From contig NZ_CP125377.1 of assembly GCF_034008315.1 (NCBI RefSeq), forward strand, positions 4,042,001 through 4,106,000: a DNA stretch of 64,000 nucleotides, in the 5' to 3' direction. The first letter of the stretch is position 1, and every line of letters begins with the position of its first letter. Position numbers and translations under genes: made by a program. The notes below the pieces were generated by a model. That model was not told the origin of the DNA. It saw only the letters and a list, made by a program, of their open reading frames with translations, and made no database searches. Below, piece by piece: positions 7,384 through 16,219 of the stretch. Origin of the DNA: Pseudomonas sp. P8_241 (lineage in GTDB: Bacteria > Pseudomonadota > Gammaproteobacteria > Pseudomonadales > Pseudomonadaceae).

Positions 7384-9390
7384 TCAGCGCCGCTTGAGGT
7401 AGCCGCTGCTGGAGCTTCGACGTTGTGGGGGGCGTGCTACGGGCAGCGGTGCCACTGCCGGCTTGGCCGGTTGCGGTACGGAATCAGCAGGTGGCTGCCG
7501 GGGTGTGACCGGAGCGCTGACGCGTTCGACCGTGACGGGTTTCTCGCCCGGTGTTGCCGCTTGAAACAGCGCATTTCTCACCCGCTCCCAGTCGTGTTCC
7601 TTGTAGCGGTTCAGCCCCAGGTAATGCGCCATCGCCAAGCTGTACACCATCAGATCGAGGGCTTCGTTGCGCTCCGCCTTGCCCTTGACCCATTCGATTT
7701 TTTTGTAGCCTTTGACATAGCGGGTCACCTTGCGCTCGGCGACGCACTGGGCGAAAAAATCGTCCGGCAGATCATTGGCAAAGTGCAGCGCACCGGGACC
7801 GTCCTCCACCGGATAGCGGTTGTAAATCCAGTCCTTGGCCGTGTCAGTACCGACGAACCACAGCTCGACACCTTTGCGCTCGGTCAGGCCTTTCCAGGTG
7901 ACATCCATCATCGAGGGCCGTTGCGCAATCACCGGCCGACCCGGCTTGCTCGCGCCCTTGACCGCGAAAATGTTGCGCCAGCGGCGCAGCCGGCAGAACT
8001 GATACACCTCGTCGGTGTGGTTGCCGCCGGAGTCGATGCCGGCAGCACGGATCGTCAGCTGCGCCCCACACGGATGCGGGTAACGCACCTTGAGTTTGTC
8101 GTCGAGCACCGACCAGGTGCGCTCATCAGAGGGGTCGCCCCAGATCACCTGGTAGTCGATGATCCAGCGCTCCATGCCAGCGCCCCAACCGACCACCATG
8201 AACTCCAACCGGTTGGCTTGCACATCGACCGAGGCCGTGAGCATCAGCACGGCGGATGGCATCGAACCCAGCCCATAGGTTTCAAGGCGCGCCCGGGCCA
8301 TCAGCACATCGGCTTTGGTTTGCTCTTGGGCGCTGTCCCAGACCCTGGCCAGACGGGTGTTATAGAACACCTGCATCGGCTCCAGATCGCCGCGTGACAT
8401 GGCGGTCTTGGCCTTTTCGAACTGCTTTGCTAGCGCGGCCCATCCGGTCCAACCGGGTGGCGAGTACAACGCGTTGAGGTTGAAGCCGACGGTTTCGCCA
8501 TCACCCTCGGCATGGGCGCGCCATTCGCCCTTGGCCAACATCTCGCCCTTGTGATGCTCTTCGATCAGCACATCACAGTCAGGCCCGGCGCACTCGTAGT
8601 GCGCCAGTTGGCAATCCGCCGAGTAATGCAGGCGCTCCCATTCCAGCGCTTGCATGTGCCCGCAATTCGGGCACGGCACGTAGTAATAACGCTGATCGCT
8701 GATCTCGAACAAATCGGCGATGCGCGAGGCGCCCCTGATCGTCGGTGAGCTGGAAAAGTAGAACTTGGCGTTACGGCCAAACGTACTGCCGCGAGTTTCG
8801 GCCAGCTCAATCGGATCGCCCTCATCGCCCACGTCCACCACCCAGCGATCCACCTCATCGCCATAGATGTAGCGAGCCGACAGCTCCGACAGGTTTGCCG
8901 CCGAGCCGGCCGTAGTGACATACAACGAGCCCCCTTCGAACTCTTTGGTGTCCATAGTGTTGCGCGCATCACGCGCACGGTTCGCCGCCACACGCTCGCG
9001 CAGCACCGGGGTGGCCTTGATGGTCTTGCCGATGCGCGACGAGACGCGTTTGGCCAATCCCAGGCTGGGCAGCAGCGTGAGAATGTTCGACGGTGCCATA
9101 TGGATCAGGCCACCAATCCAGTTCAAGGCAATTTGGGTTTTCATCAACTGCGAGGCCACCATGGTGACCACGCGTTTGCATGGATGAGCCGGCGACAAAC
9201 ACCGCATGGGCTCGCGGGCATACGGGGTCCGCGCCGTACGGTACTGGCCGGGTTCGGCGGCGCCGGCATCACGCGGGATGCGCATGTACTCGTCGGCCCA
9301 CTGATCGATCCAGAGATCTGGGTCCGGTTGTAGCCCACGGAAATGCGCCTCACGGTACACCGTTGCACCATTTGGGATCTCTGAGGGCAT
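7384..9390 (-). CDS. Terminase large subunit (GpA family)
   Basis: 668-residue packaging motor and cos nuclease of the lambda GpA type. N-terminal ATPase region with VASQLMKTQIALNWIGG at the Walker A-like position (about residue 78), the family block YIYGDEVDRW and a zinc-finger-like PCPNCGH followed by a second Cys pair. The C-terminal nuclease domain contains IDSGGNHTDEVYQFC and ends in a Pro/Arg-rich tail. Usual family length is 640-690. Intact. A GpA-type terminase implies cos packaging. Confidence 0.93.
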   Translation of the reverse strand: MPSEIPNGATVYREAHFRGLQPDPDLWIDQWADEYMRIPRDAGAAEPGQYRTARTPYAREPMRCLSPAHPCKRVVTMVASQLMKTQIALNWIGGLIHMAPSNILTLLPSLGLAKRVSSRIGKTIKATPVLRERVAANRARDARNTMDTKEFEGGSLYVTTAGSAANLSELSARYIYGDEVDRWVVDVGDEGDPIELAETRGSTFGRNAKFYFSSSPTIRGASRIADLFEISDQRYYYVPCPNCGHMQALEWERLHYSADCQLAHYECAGPDCDVLIEEHHKGEMLAKGEWRAHAEGDGETVGFNLNALYSPPGWTGWAALAKQFEKAKTAMSRGDLEPMQVFYNTRLARVWDSAQEQTKADVLMARARLETYGLGSMPSAVLMLTASVDVQANRLEFMVVGWGAGMERWIIDYQVIWGDPSDERTWSVLDDKLKVRYPHPCGAQLTIRAAGIDSGGNHTDEVYQFCRLRRWRNIFAVKGASKPGRPVIAQRPSMMDVTWKGLTERKGVELWFVGTDTAKDWIYNRYPVEDGPGALHFANDLPDDFFAQCVAERKVTRYVKGYKKIEWVKGKAERNEALDLMVYSLAMAHYLGLNRYKEHDWERVRNALFQAATPGEKPVTVERVSAPVTPRQPPADSVPQPAKPAVAPLPVARPPQRRSSSSGYLKRR

Positions 9391-9394
9391 AGAT

Positions 9395-9952
9395 TTAACT
9401 CGGGGTTACGGCGTGCTCTAGATCCGCCAATGACACTCGTTCGGCGTCTTCCAGCGCTTGTCGAATCGCCGCAGTCAAAAGCCTCTCGATTTGCCAGGGG
9501 TCGGTCATCCCTGCCATTTCCGGGGCCAGGCGCGGAGGCAATCCCAGCAACTGATCACGCACTAGGCGGCCAGCGTTATAGGCTGCATTTTCCACTGCCT
9601 TTCGCTCAACGAGTGTGCCCTGCTGGGTATGAAAGTTGGCCTGCTCTTGCAAGGCCAAATAGTGTTCCCGCATAGCGCGGGCCTTCTGAAAATCCGGCGC
9701 CAGTCCCAGCTGATCAGCTTCGATTTCTTCGCCCGCGCTGGGGGCGTCGCGCTGAAGTCGCTGCTGCTCGTGTCGAGCAGCGACGCCGACTTTACTCGGA
9801 TCGCTGGTCATCGCCAGGAGCTGATCGCTAGCATTCACGTCAATCAACCCGGCGCCGTTCACAACCAGCCTTTCATTTTGGACCAATTTACTGATGTGCT
9901 GCCTCGACCAGCCCTTCAGTTCGCCATATTCCTTGCGAGTTAAAAAAGCCAT
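9395..9952 (-). CDS. Terminase small subunit-like protein
   Basis: 185-residue protein directly upstream of the GpA terminase. It opens with a winged-helix/HTH-like block (TRKEYGELKGWSRQHISKLV) like Nu1/DUF1441-type DNA-recognition subunits, then a long helical region that would contact the large subunit (LVERKAVENAAYNAGRLVRD). Role inferred from the HTH and gene order. Intact. Confidence 0.78.
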   Translation of the reverse strand: MAFLTRKEYGELKGWSRQHISKLVQNERLVVNGAGLIDVNASDQLLAMTSDPSKVGVAARHEQQRLQRDAPSAGEEIEADQLGLAPDFQKARAMREHYLALQEQANFHTQQGTLVERKAVENAAYNAGRLVRDQLLGLPPRLAPEMAGMTDPWQIERLLTAAIRQALEDAERVSLADLEHAVTPS

Positions 9953-10337
9953 ACACCTTCACCTGTTTATTTCCGGGTAACGCCTAAAATTGTCAACTTA
10001 CTTGACAGGCTTCCCAAGCGTTTATCCGAGAGTTTCAATGTGAACATCTGAATAGAGCAGATAGGCGTTACGACCAGTCGTAACGGGCCTGTGCGGAGAA
10101 ACGATGAGGGGGGATAAGTACAATCTTTGACGGCTCAAAATCGGGGATTTGCTGTCAACCTGTCAACCTGTGTCAACTAACTTTCAGACCCTGCCGCTAG
10201 CGCGTTTGCGCGAGTCTTATGCCCCGTGTTCCTTGGAAGTTGCCAGGGTCCCCGATGGATTTGGAAACCCCCGAAGGTCTTGCGCTGGTTGACGACCGCG
10301 CTTGAAACGGAGGCAGTCGAGATCGCGTGTGAAAGAC
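9953..10337. other. Non-coding gap with TGTCAAC repeats; cos candidate
   Basis: 385 bases without a convincing gene, between the small terminase and the fibre-like gene. TGTCAAC occurs at 9991-9997, 10153-10159, 10161-10167 and 10171-10177, the last three in a tight head-to-tail cluster. With a GpA-type terminase next door, the cohesive-end site and terminase-binding repeats are expected about here. That identification is inference. Confidence 0.4.
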
Positions 10338-10784
10338 TCATACAGGTAGCGCTGCAATCTGGCGGGCAATCTCGTCATGAATCAGTTTGGCTGACCAGGT
10401 ATGCGCGATGAGGTCGGTACCGGCTTCCAGCAGTGCAGCATCACCCTCGGCTGGAATGGCCGGTTTGTCGCTCAGATCATTGTAACTACCGGAGAAGTCC
10501 GAAGTTCCACTGCCGATTGCAACACGAGCAGCGGCGGCGTCGACGCTCACCAGCACGGCCTTGCCTACATCCGAGGCGTCCGAGATGTTTTCAGAGGTGA
10601 TATCACCTGGCGTGCCGGCTGCATTGTTCGTTCCCTTCACCACAGCCTGAAGCACTTGAAAGCCCTCAGTGATGGAAACAGGGCTACCGTACGGCTGCCA
10701 GCCATCGGCAATGGACTCGGTCAGCTTGGCCACCAGATCTTCAGCATTATCGGCCACGATTGCGGCATATTGGGTGTAGGCCAT
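10338..10784 (-). CDS. Phage head-fibre/appendage-like protein
   Basis: 148-residue protein starting MAYTQYAAIVADNAEDLVAK. Residues 1-50 resemble a DUF1737-like module (SIADGWQPYGSPV), followed by a low-complexity Ala/Asp/Ser stretch (TSENISDASDVGKAVLVSVD) similar to fibre and head-appendage proteins, and a helical C-terminus. It lies in the late operon just before the terminase block. A structural appendage role is likely; the specific role is not established. Confidence 0.55.
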   Translation of the reverse strand: MAYTQYAAIVADNAEDLVAKLTESIADGWQPYGSPVSITEGFQVLQAVVKGTNNAAGTPGDITSENISDASDVGKAVLVSVDAAAARVAIGSGTSDFSGSYNDLSDKPAIPAEGDAALLEAGTDLIAHTWSAKLIHDEIARQIAALPV

Positions 10785-10787
10785 TCT

Positions 10788-10916
10788 TTAAACCTCGCGA
10801 TTGAATGATTGAGCAGTGAGCGGCTGGCATGCCGGCGACTCACCACAATGGATGTAGCCGGTGCTGGCATAGGCCAACAGGAGCACAAGAGGCAGCAACC
10901 AAGGAAGGCGATTCAC
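10788..10916 (-). CDS. Small membrane or secreted phage protein
   Basis: 42-residue ORF missed by usual length cut-offs. It starts at a GTG (10916) that overlaps the holin stop in GTGA and ends four bases before the next gene. The N-terminus reads MNRLPWLLPLVLLLAYASTG, a hydrophobic signal or anchor, followed by a short tail with two Cys (HCGESPACQPL). Position right after a holin suggests a lysis accessory (spanin-like) part, but no family is recognised. Confidence 0.55.
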   Translation of the reverse strand: MNRLPWLLPLVLLLAYASTGYIHCGESPACQPLTAQSFNREV

Positions 10917-11250
10917 GGCGCCGAATCCGATTTTGGAAACTTGCTTTCAGCAATCCGATCAGCCCAGTGGGCGACTTTCTTCACCCCAAGGAAACCCACC
11001 CAAATGCCGACCGGCTGGGCCAGCGATGGCGACAAACCCATCAACTCGAAGCCCCAAATAATGCTCAGGGAGAGCAAGACACACATGGGACCTTCGATCA
11101 GCGCGTCTTTCCAAGTGCCGCCCGTGTAGAACACACACCCAGCACATTCATAGACTGTGACAAAAATGCCGCCCAAATAGTTTGCGAATGCTGACTCAGC
11201 CACATGAATGCAATGGCCCAGGTATCGGGTTTGTCCGGCATGTTCGGCAT
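10913..11250 (-). pseudogene. Phage holin, frameshifted
   Basis: A holin of the type found in Pseudomonas prophages, broken by a frameshift. From the ATG at 11250 (preceded by GGGAGGAA) the frame reads MPNMPDKPDTWAIAFMWLSQ and then runs to an early stop. The second half (FYTGGTWKDALIEGPMCVLL, FELMGL, WVGFLGVKKVAHWADR) is in another frame. The switch coincides with an AC/GT dinucleotide tract at 11131-11138; removing one GT unit restores a single 111-aa frame with the usual membrane segments. Lysis is therefore probably defective in this copy. Confidence 0.75.
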
Positions 11251-11335
11251 CTCGGATTCCTCCCTCTCGGGGAGTGAATAGATCCGGCTCCAACAGCACT
11301 CCCAGCTCGGAGCGATGGGTGTGGTGGAACCGAAA

Positions 11336-11364
11336 ACGAAAAAGCCCCGCTCAATGGCAGGGCT
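11336..11364 (-). terminator. Leftward terminator upstream of holin
   Basis: Minus strand AGCCCTGC-loop-GCGGGGCT followed by a T5 tract. It separates the early region from the late operon that starts with the holin, and is a plausible site of action for the antiterminator Q. Confidence 0.55.
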
Positions 11365-11375
11365 TACAAGTAATT

Positions 11376-11402
11376 AAAACCCGATTTAATGGTCGGGTTT
11401 TT
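11376..11402. terminator. Bidirectional hairpin AAAACCCGA/TCGGGTTTT
   Basis: Nine-base perfect stem (11376-11384 with 11393-11401) flanked by A and T tracts, so it can work in both directions. It lies with the preceding terminator in the 11251-11598 gap, which holds no gene. Confidence 0.6.
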
Positions 11403-11598
11403 GAAAGCGTCGGGCTGCGTTCACAGCAATACACGCTGCTATAAAAACAGATCTATTCCGCGCGGAAAAGAGGTTTTTTTTCATTTTTCGCCTTCTACTG
11501 ACGCGCCTGTTGCGGTTTGAAGCTTTGAACCGGCAGAAAAAGTTACTATGCTGAAGCCTCGAACCTTCAACCTGCCCGTGAGCTGGCGAATAAAAATT

Positions 11599-12478
11599 AT
11601 GGCAACTGTCCCTCACACGTTATACAAGTATGTAACAGCTGAAAGAACTGATATCTTAAAAAACTTAAAAATACGATTTACACAACCACTCGCCTTAAAT
11701 GACCCATTTGAATTTAACCTGTCATTTCAGGAGCTAGTTTCAGATAACGAACTGGCCGAAAAAATACTCACACTTGATAAAGAGCTATTGATTCGCCAAA
11801 CTCTAGAAAAACTTCCAGCGCCTGAGCGAGCCGCCTTTAAGAGCGCCATCGCCTGAGGCTTTCGAGCTCATAATGGCCCAGGCACAGAAAATCTACTCTT
11901 TGGAAAACATTAGAAAAATCAATAGCGAATTTATAAGACCCCATACAAATAGAATCAGAAGCGAAATCTCATCAGGCTTAAACAAAAACATAGGGATATT
12001 AAGCCTCAGTTCCAAATGCGATATTGCACCAATGTGGGCGAGTTATGCCAATAGCTCTAAAGGCTTTGTAATTGGCTTTGATACAGCGAATCAATTCTTT
12101 AATCAAAGACGTTCAGAATCCGATGAGTTTTACCATCTACGGAAAGTAACCTATAAGACCATGCAGCTTTTCGGTAGCGTGTCGGAAATGACAAACGATA
12201 TGCTCATTCAAAAAAATGAAAGCTGGGCGTATGAGGAGGAGTGGCGAATGTTACTCCCCCTCAGTACAGCAAACACGAAAATCCCCAACCCACAAGAAGA
12301 CATTTTTCTTTTCGACTTCCCGGCCAGTGCTATTTCTCAAATTATTTTTGGGTTACACACTGAAAAATCAACCATCGCGGAGATTAGGGAAGCCATATCA
12401 CAAATCAACCCTAACTCTCATATTCAGTTTAGCAGGGCTATCAGGGGCGCTACTGGATTTGAAATTGTTGAAATTTAG
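11599..12478 (+). pseudogene. DUF2971 family cargo gene, frameshifted
   Basis: AT-rich gene in rightward orientation inside a leftward prophage region, a typical moron. The first part (from ATG 11599, MATVPHTLYKYVTAERTDIL, then IRFTQPLALNDPFEFN) is the DUF2971 signature. The second part (from about 11855, ending 12478) continues the family in the next frame, with SKCDIAPMWASYANSSKGFV and AYEEEWRML. The frames switch near 11845-11857, so one indel splits a gene of about 290 codons. DUF2971 function is unknown. The base composition implies recent transfer. Confidence 0.75.
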
Positions 12479-12579
12479 TCTTGAAGCTAAAATTATAATT
12501 GCTGCCACGCAAAGGCTACTATAATTCATGCAAAACCTTTTGCTCGTAAAAACAAGCCACGGGAATAGTTCCAAACTGA

Positions 12580-12975
12580 TCATGCCGCGTTTCTAATTCC
12601 CACCGCGCAATCGATCCACGGGATTCCTGGGCTCGCCAATTCCCCGCGTCTTCCCTTCGCTTATGCCGTAGTGTTTGCCAACTCCTGAACCATGGTCCAT
12701 TTGAAGCACCGTAGTAAAAGCCAAAATAATATCGCCCATCTGCTGATCAGCCCGCGATAGCTGCGCAACCGCACTATCAATAGCTCCTGCCCACTCATCT
12801 GGAGATGCGCACAGTTCTTGCTAGCCGACACTTGCGGCATCGCTCGACGCATCAACGCAAAAGTCGGCGAGTTGTAACCAGAAACTCCTGCGCCGTCCAT
12901 CCGCCACCAACCCCATTGTTCCAGCAGGGGCGCGGTATCGCCAAAAGGTCGGCTTGCCGGCTTGCGAATCATCAT
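12580..12975 (-). pseudogene. Antitermination protein Q-like, multiply frameshifted
   Basis: N-terminus RPFGDTAPLLEQWGWWRMDG is typical of the Pseudomonas phage antiterminator family (DUF1133-like). After about residue 60 the homologous sequence jumps frame: IDSAVAQLSRADQQMGDI, then HYGISEGK, then ARELASPGIPWIDCAVG ending at 12580 lie in successive frames. Several single-base indels are therefore needed to rebuild the usual protein of about 130 residues. The late operon would lack its normal activator if no other Q is supplied. Confidence 0.72.
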
Positions 12976-13179
12976 ATTCTTCAACTTTCTCTGTATTCTG
13001 ATCCGCCGGCGCCGCGACGGCTGTTCTGTTTATATTCAGCCGGGCCTGTGACGACGATCCATGCTGGGGCGCGTCTACCCCTCGCTGGGCCTGCTGCAAC
13101 TGGAAGCTCAATTGAGTCACCAACTCGTCCGAAGAAAGCACCAACTCCAGCTATTCTTGGTTAACCCAACCTGAGCCAT
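12960..13179 (-). pseudogene. Degraded small phage gene upstream of Q
   Basis: A reading frame beginning at 13179 (MAQVGLTKNS) and continuing in a second frame as LSSDELVTQLSFQLQQAQRG, then a polar tail (SQARLNINRTAVAAPADQNT) that runs into the Q start. The amphipathic composition looks coding, but no single frame spans it. Family unknown; low confidence. Confidence 0.35.
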
Positions 13180-13279
13180 TGCAAGCAGTGGGCCACATCA
13201 ACCTATAAAACAGCCCTTTTCACTCATTGCTTTTACTCCCTTGCAGGTCGGGCAAGACTCCAGCTCGATCCGTTTTCTC

Positions 13280-14637
13280 TTAAAAGCCAAGCCCCCTGCC
13301 CTTTCTGGATGTTTCTGCGAATTCTCTCCTGTGGTTGTTTTCTGAAGGCGCATCGCAGGCCTTGTTCTGTATGGCCTCCAGAGGTTTACGGGAATCTCCG
13401 GATCTAACACCGGTCAACCCGTGAATCATGGAAAAACCCTTCTGATCTAGATGGATGTGCCACTGCTCCAGTGCATCGAGCTTGCGACTCATGACGTCCG
13501 ACTGGATGTACACCTTCACGTTGTGGCCCATGGCGTGGTTGATCAGTAGCTCGCCGATCAGATGGTCAATGCCGATATCTGCCCAACCGGTGCGCGCCAA
13601 TTTGCGTAGATCGTGGCTGGTCCATTCGCCTTGCCCCAATCGGGTCAATGCAGCACCGGGCCTGCCTCTTCACTGAGAGCCTTGCCATGGCGCGCCGGGA
13701 ACAGGAATTGGCCGTCGCGCTCCTTAGTCTGCTGAATGTCGCGATAACGAATCAGCAGCTCGCGCACCTGGTCCGTCAGTGGCAGGTGATGCTCGACACC
13801 AGTTTTGGTGTGCTCCGCCGGGATGAACCACTCGCGCTCCGCCAGACTGATATGCGACCAGCGTGCCTGCCGGGTTTCGCCGATACGCGTGCCATGACAA
13901 AGCATCATCAGCGCCAACATGGCGTCGGCCGGCGCCGTCAGCACGACATGGGACAATTGCTCCAGTAGTTGCGGCAACTGAACACCACGTAACCGGCCAG
14001 GCTTGGCTCCGACTTTCGTCTTGCTGAAGTCGCTGAATTTGATTCCCGCCATCGGGTTAACGCGGATAAAGCCAAGTTTGAATGCCTGGTGCATCGCCTG
14101 GACCAGAAGCTTAAACACCAGCTGCACATAGCCCGCTGAGTAGCTTTCCTGCAACGGCCAGATCAGCTCGCTGTCGAGCATGGCTTTGTTGATATCGCTT
14201 AGAGGCAGATCACCCAGACGCGGCATCAAGTGACGTTTGATGGCCGAAGCGGCAGTGCTCTTGCGCTTGCTGGAAAGGCTGCGATCACGGGACATGCGTT
14301 CGGCGTACCATCCCAACAGCTCGCTGGTCGTGCCCCACTTGGACAGCGCCGAACCTTCGTTGGCAGCCACCCGCAAACGAACTGCCGGCAGTGCCGTGAC
14401 CACTTGCTTGGTGCTTAGATCAGGGAAACCGCCGATACGGTGCCAGGTGCGTTTGCTGAGCAGGTACCATGAGCCACGGGAACGGTTCTTCGCAAAGCGA
14501 AAGTGCAACGCCGGGTGACTGGCATCGCGCAGATCTCGAACATGCAGCTTCTTGGCGTTGCGTTCGATCTCGGCATCCGACAGCTTCACCGCAGGGGGGG
14601 AACAAAGGGCGTCATTTTTGGGCTCAGTGAGGATCAT
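13280..14637 (-). pseudogene. Internal tyrosine recombinase, frameshifted
   Basis: A phage-type tyrosine integrase distinct from the one at 24.2 kb. From ATG 14637 (MILTEPKNDALCSPPAVKLS) the first frame includes a core-binding domain and the first catalytic Arg (LCHGTRIGETRQARW), and ends at 13645. The remaining catalytic block (SHDLRKLARTGWADIGIDHL, MGHN, then VKVYI) lies in another frame from 13648 to 13280. One missing base near 13650 separates them, so the protein would lose the His-x-x-Arg box and the Tyr. The start overlaps the upstream stop in TGATG. Confidence 0.8.
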
Positions 14638-14853
14638 CAAGACCAACGACTTGAAACGTGGTCGGCTAAATACGGGCGCCATAAAGCCAGGCCATTGCGG
14701 TCAACGAACAGCGCCAAAGCGTGGTCGGGGTGCTGCCCATATCCATCTTGAACAGAAACGCAGCAGAACACGGCGAACCGATAGTTCGCCGGGTTTGGCT
14801 GTAGGAAAGCGGCGATCAGGCATATCCAAACCGATCGCCAAGCGCTTGCGCAT
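14637..14853 (-). pseudogene. Small phage gene, one frameshift
   Basis: Starts in a TAATG overlap with the upstream 79-aa gene and ends in a TGATG overlap with the integrase start. The frame reads MRKRLAIGLDMPDRRFPTAK, then switches to give DHALALFVDRNGLALW before the stop. Length 217 is one base off a multiple of three, fitting a single indel. Function unknown; coupling shows it belonged to the same leftward operon. Confidence 0.55.
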
Positions 14854-15092
14854 TAGCCCCCCTTCAGCAGAGATTGCAGGAGCTTGAATTTTTCGAGTGA
14901 TTCAGCGGTGGACTCACGCTCGGCCTCGACGGAAAGCGCCACTTCCTCGATACGCGCCGCCAGCTTTTTCATGCGCTGTCCGACCTCCTCGGCAAAGTGG
15001 ATAACTTCGCCAGACAGCATTGCCAACGTATCCAGAGCGCTGATCTCGGCTTTTTGAATGGTCATGGCGGCCGGCTGGGTTGGTTTTGACAT
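14853..15092 (-). CDS. Small helical phage protein
   Basis: 79-residue protein starting at 15092 (MSKPTQPAAMTIQKAEISAL) behind a GAAGGA ribosome site. Almost entirely helical and charged, with LAARIEEVALSVEAERESTA suggesting a coiled coil. It precedes two translationally coupled genes. No family recognised; likely an early-region accessory protein. Confidence 0.6.
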   Translation of the reverse strand: MSKPTQPAAMTIQKAEISALDTLAMLSGEVIHFAEEVGQRMKKLAARIEEVALSVEAERESTAESLEKFKLLQSLLKGG

Positions 15093-15101
15093 GCTCTGAT
15101 C

Positions 15102-15314
15102 CTTCGGGGATTTGATAGTAATGGCGGTACGCTGAAAGTGACCGTTAACGGGTTCGCGAATGAGACAAACCTCCCTTCGCTCACCCAGGCCGCGGGGGAC
15201 AGCCAAGAACTGGCGGGCCCCCAGGCATCGGAAGCCATCAACGAACTGAAAAATATCGTGGGCACTACAACGCTCACGGATTGGGGCGACACGGAATTTC
15301 ATGCGGGCAAGTGA
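15102..15314 (+). pseudogene. Rightward coding remnant, tail-fibre-like
   Basis: A plus-strand frame ending at 15314 reads DSNGGTLKVTVNGFANETNL and then PQASEAINELKNIVGTTTLT, with composition like a fibre or appendage repeat. There is no start codon with a ribosome site, and the frame has no upstream domain here. Best seen as a fragment left by recombination between two minus-strand genes. Low confidence. Confidence 0.3.
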
Positions 15315-15357
15315 AGATTGTCCGGCGGGCATGTTTTGTTTAGCTTGGCTGCATTCA

Positions 15358-16219
15358 TCAAGAAGCCACCTGTGGGATTGAATGGATCAGGGGAGGGAGT
15401 TCAAGCGGGTACGTGGAAGCGAGGCGGAATGCTGCTCGCGTTTGACCCGGCCAGTGGCAAAAGCAGACCCTTAACTCGGCGCGAGCGACCTTGCCGTCAA
15501 GCGGGATCGACTGTTGCGACATGGTCATCAACAACCGCGCCTCGCCGTGCTCTTCCGCCAGCTGTGTTTCGGGCTTTTGCGAGTCGTGGCCAATGCCAAT
15601 GGCGATGTCTTCGAGCGGCTGTCCGCTGACCAACATCCGAATCGTGATGTCGTAAGCTCTGTCAAAGACCTTGCTGGCTTTGTCGGAGATAAGATACGGG
15701 GTTGTGTGGTTCACAGTGGAGCGCGGCATGTCGAACGGCGGGATGAGAACGGGTGCGGTCGCCAAACCGGCGTGGATGGGAATTCTCCAACGCCTCGCGA
15801 AACGCCCGATCACGTGCGGGTGAATGCCAAACATCTCGGGTGTCGGCTGGCACAACGAGATGAACTTTTGCCGACGCTCGGCATGAAGTCGATGCCCAGC
15901 GATCAACGGCGCTCAATGCCGAACCGAATCTGCTCAAGCTGGCTGATTCCTTCGACGATGAAGGCTTTGGTCCAGCTGCGCCGGACGGTATTCAACGCGG
16001 CATCCGTCTGGGCGGGCTGCTTCCACGCTGGGAATATCGCCTGCAGCTGCCTGAAGAAGGGCGTTGACGACATCGATTATTCCCCGATGGCTTGAAGGTC
16101 TTCGGGATGACGGACATGGCCGGTGGCTGATAGCTGTCAACTGCGGCGCGCAAGTCTGTGGTGGCACCAGCGGACTTCATGAGCTGGGTCGCGCTTCTCA
16201 TCGGCGCAGGTTTGCTCAC
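15358..16219 (-). pseudogene. Replication protein P-like, frameshifted
   Basis: Relic of a lambda P-family helicase-loading protein. It starts with GTG at 16219 in a GTGA overlap with the preceding gene (MSKPAPMRSATQLMKSAGAT). The C-terminal half in a different frame is diagnostic of Pseudomonas phage P proteins: LISDKASKVFDRAYDITIRM, VSGQPLEDIAIGIGHDSQKP and LAEEHGEARLL. Intervening segments (FREALENSHP) lie in a third frame. At least two indels; no functional protein can be made. Confidence 0.68.

Noticed and set aside
7423..8397. 324-codon plus-strand frame opposite the large terminase
   Set aside because: Antisense shadow; the minus-strand GpA protein is unambiguous.
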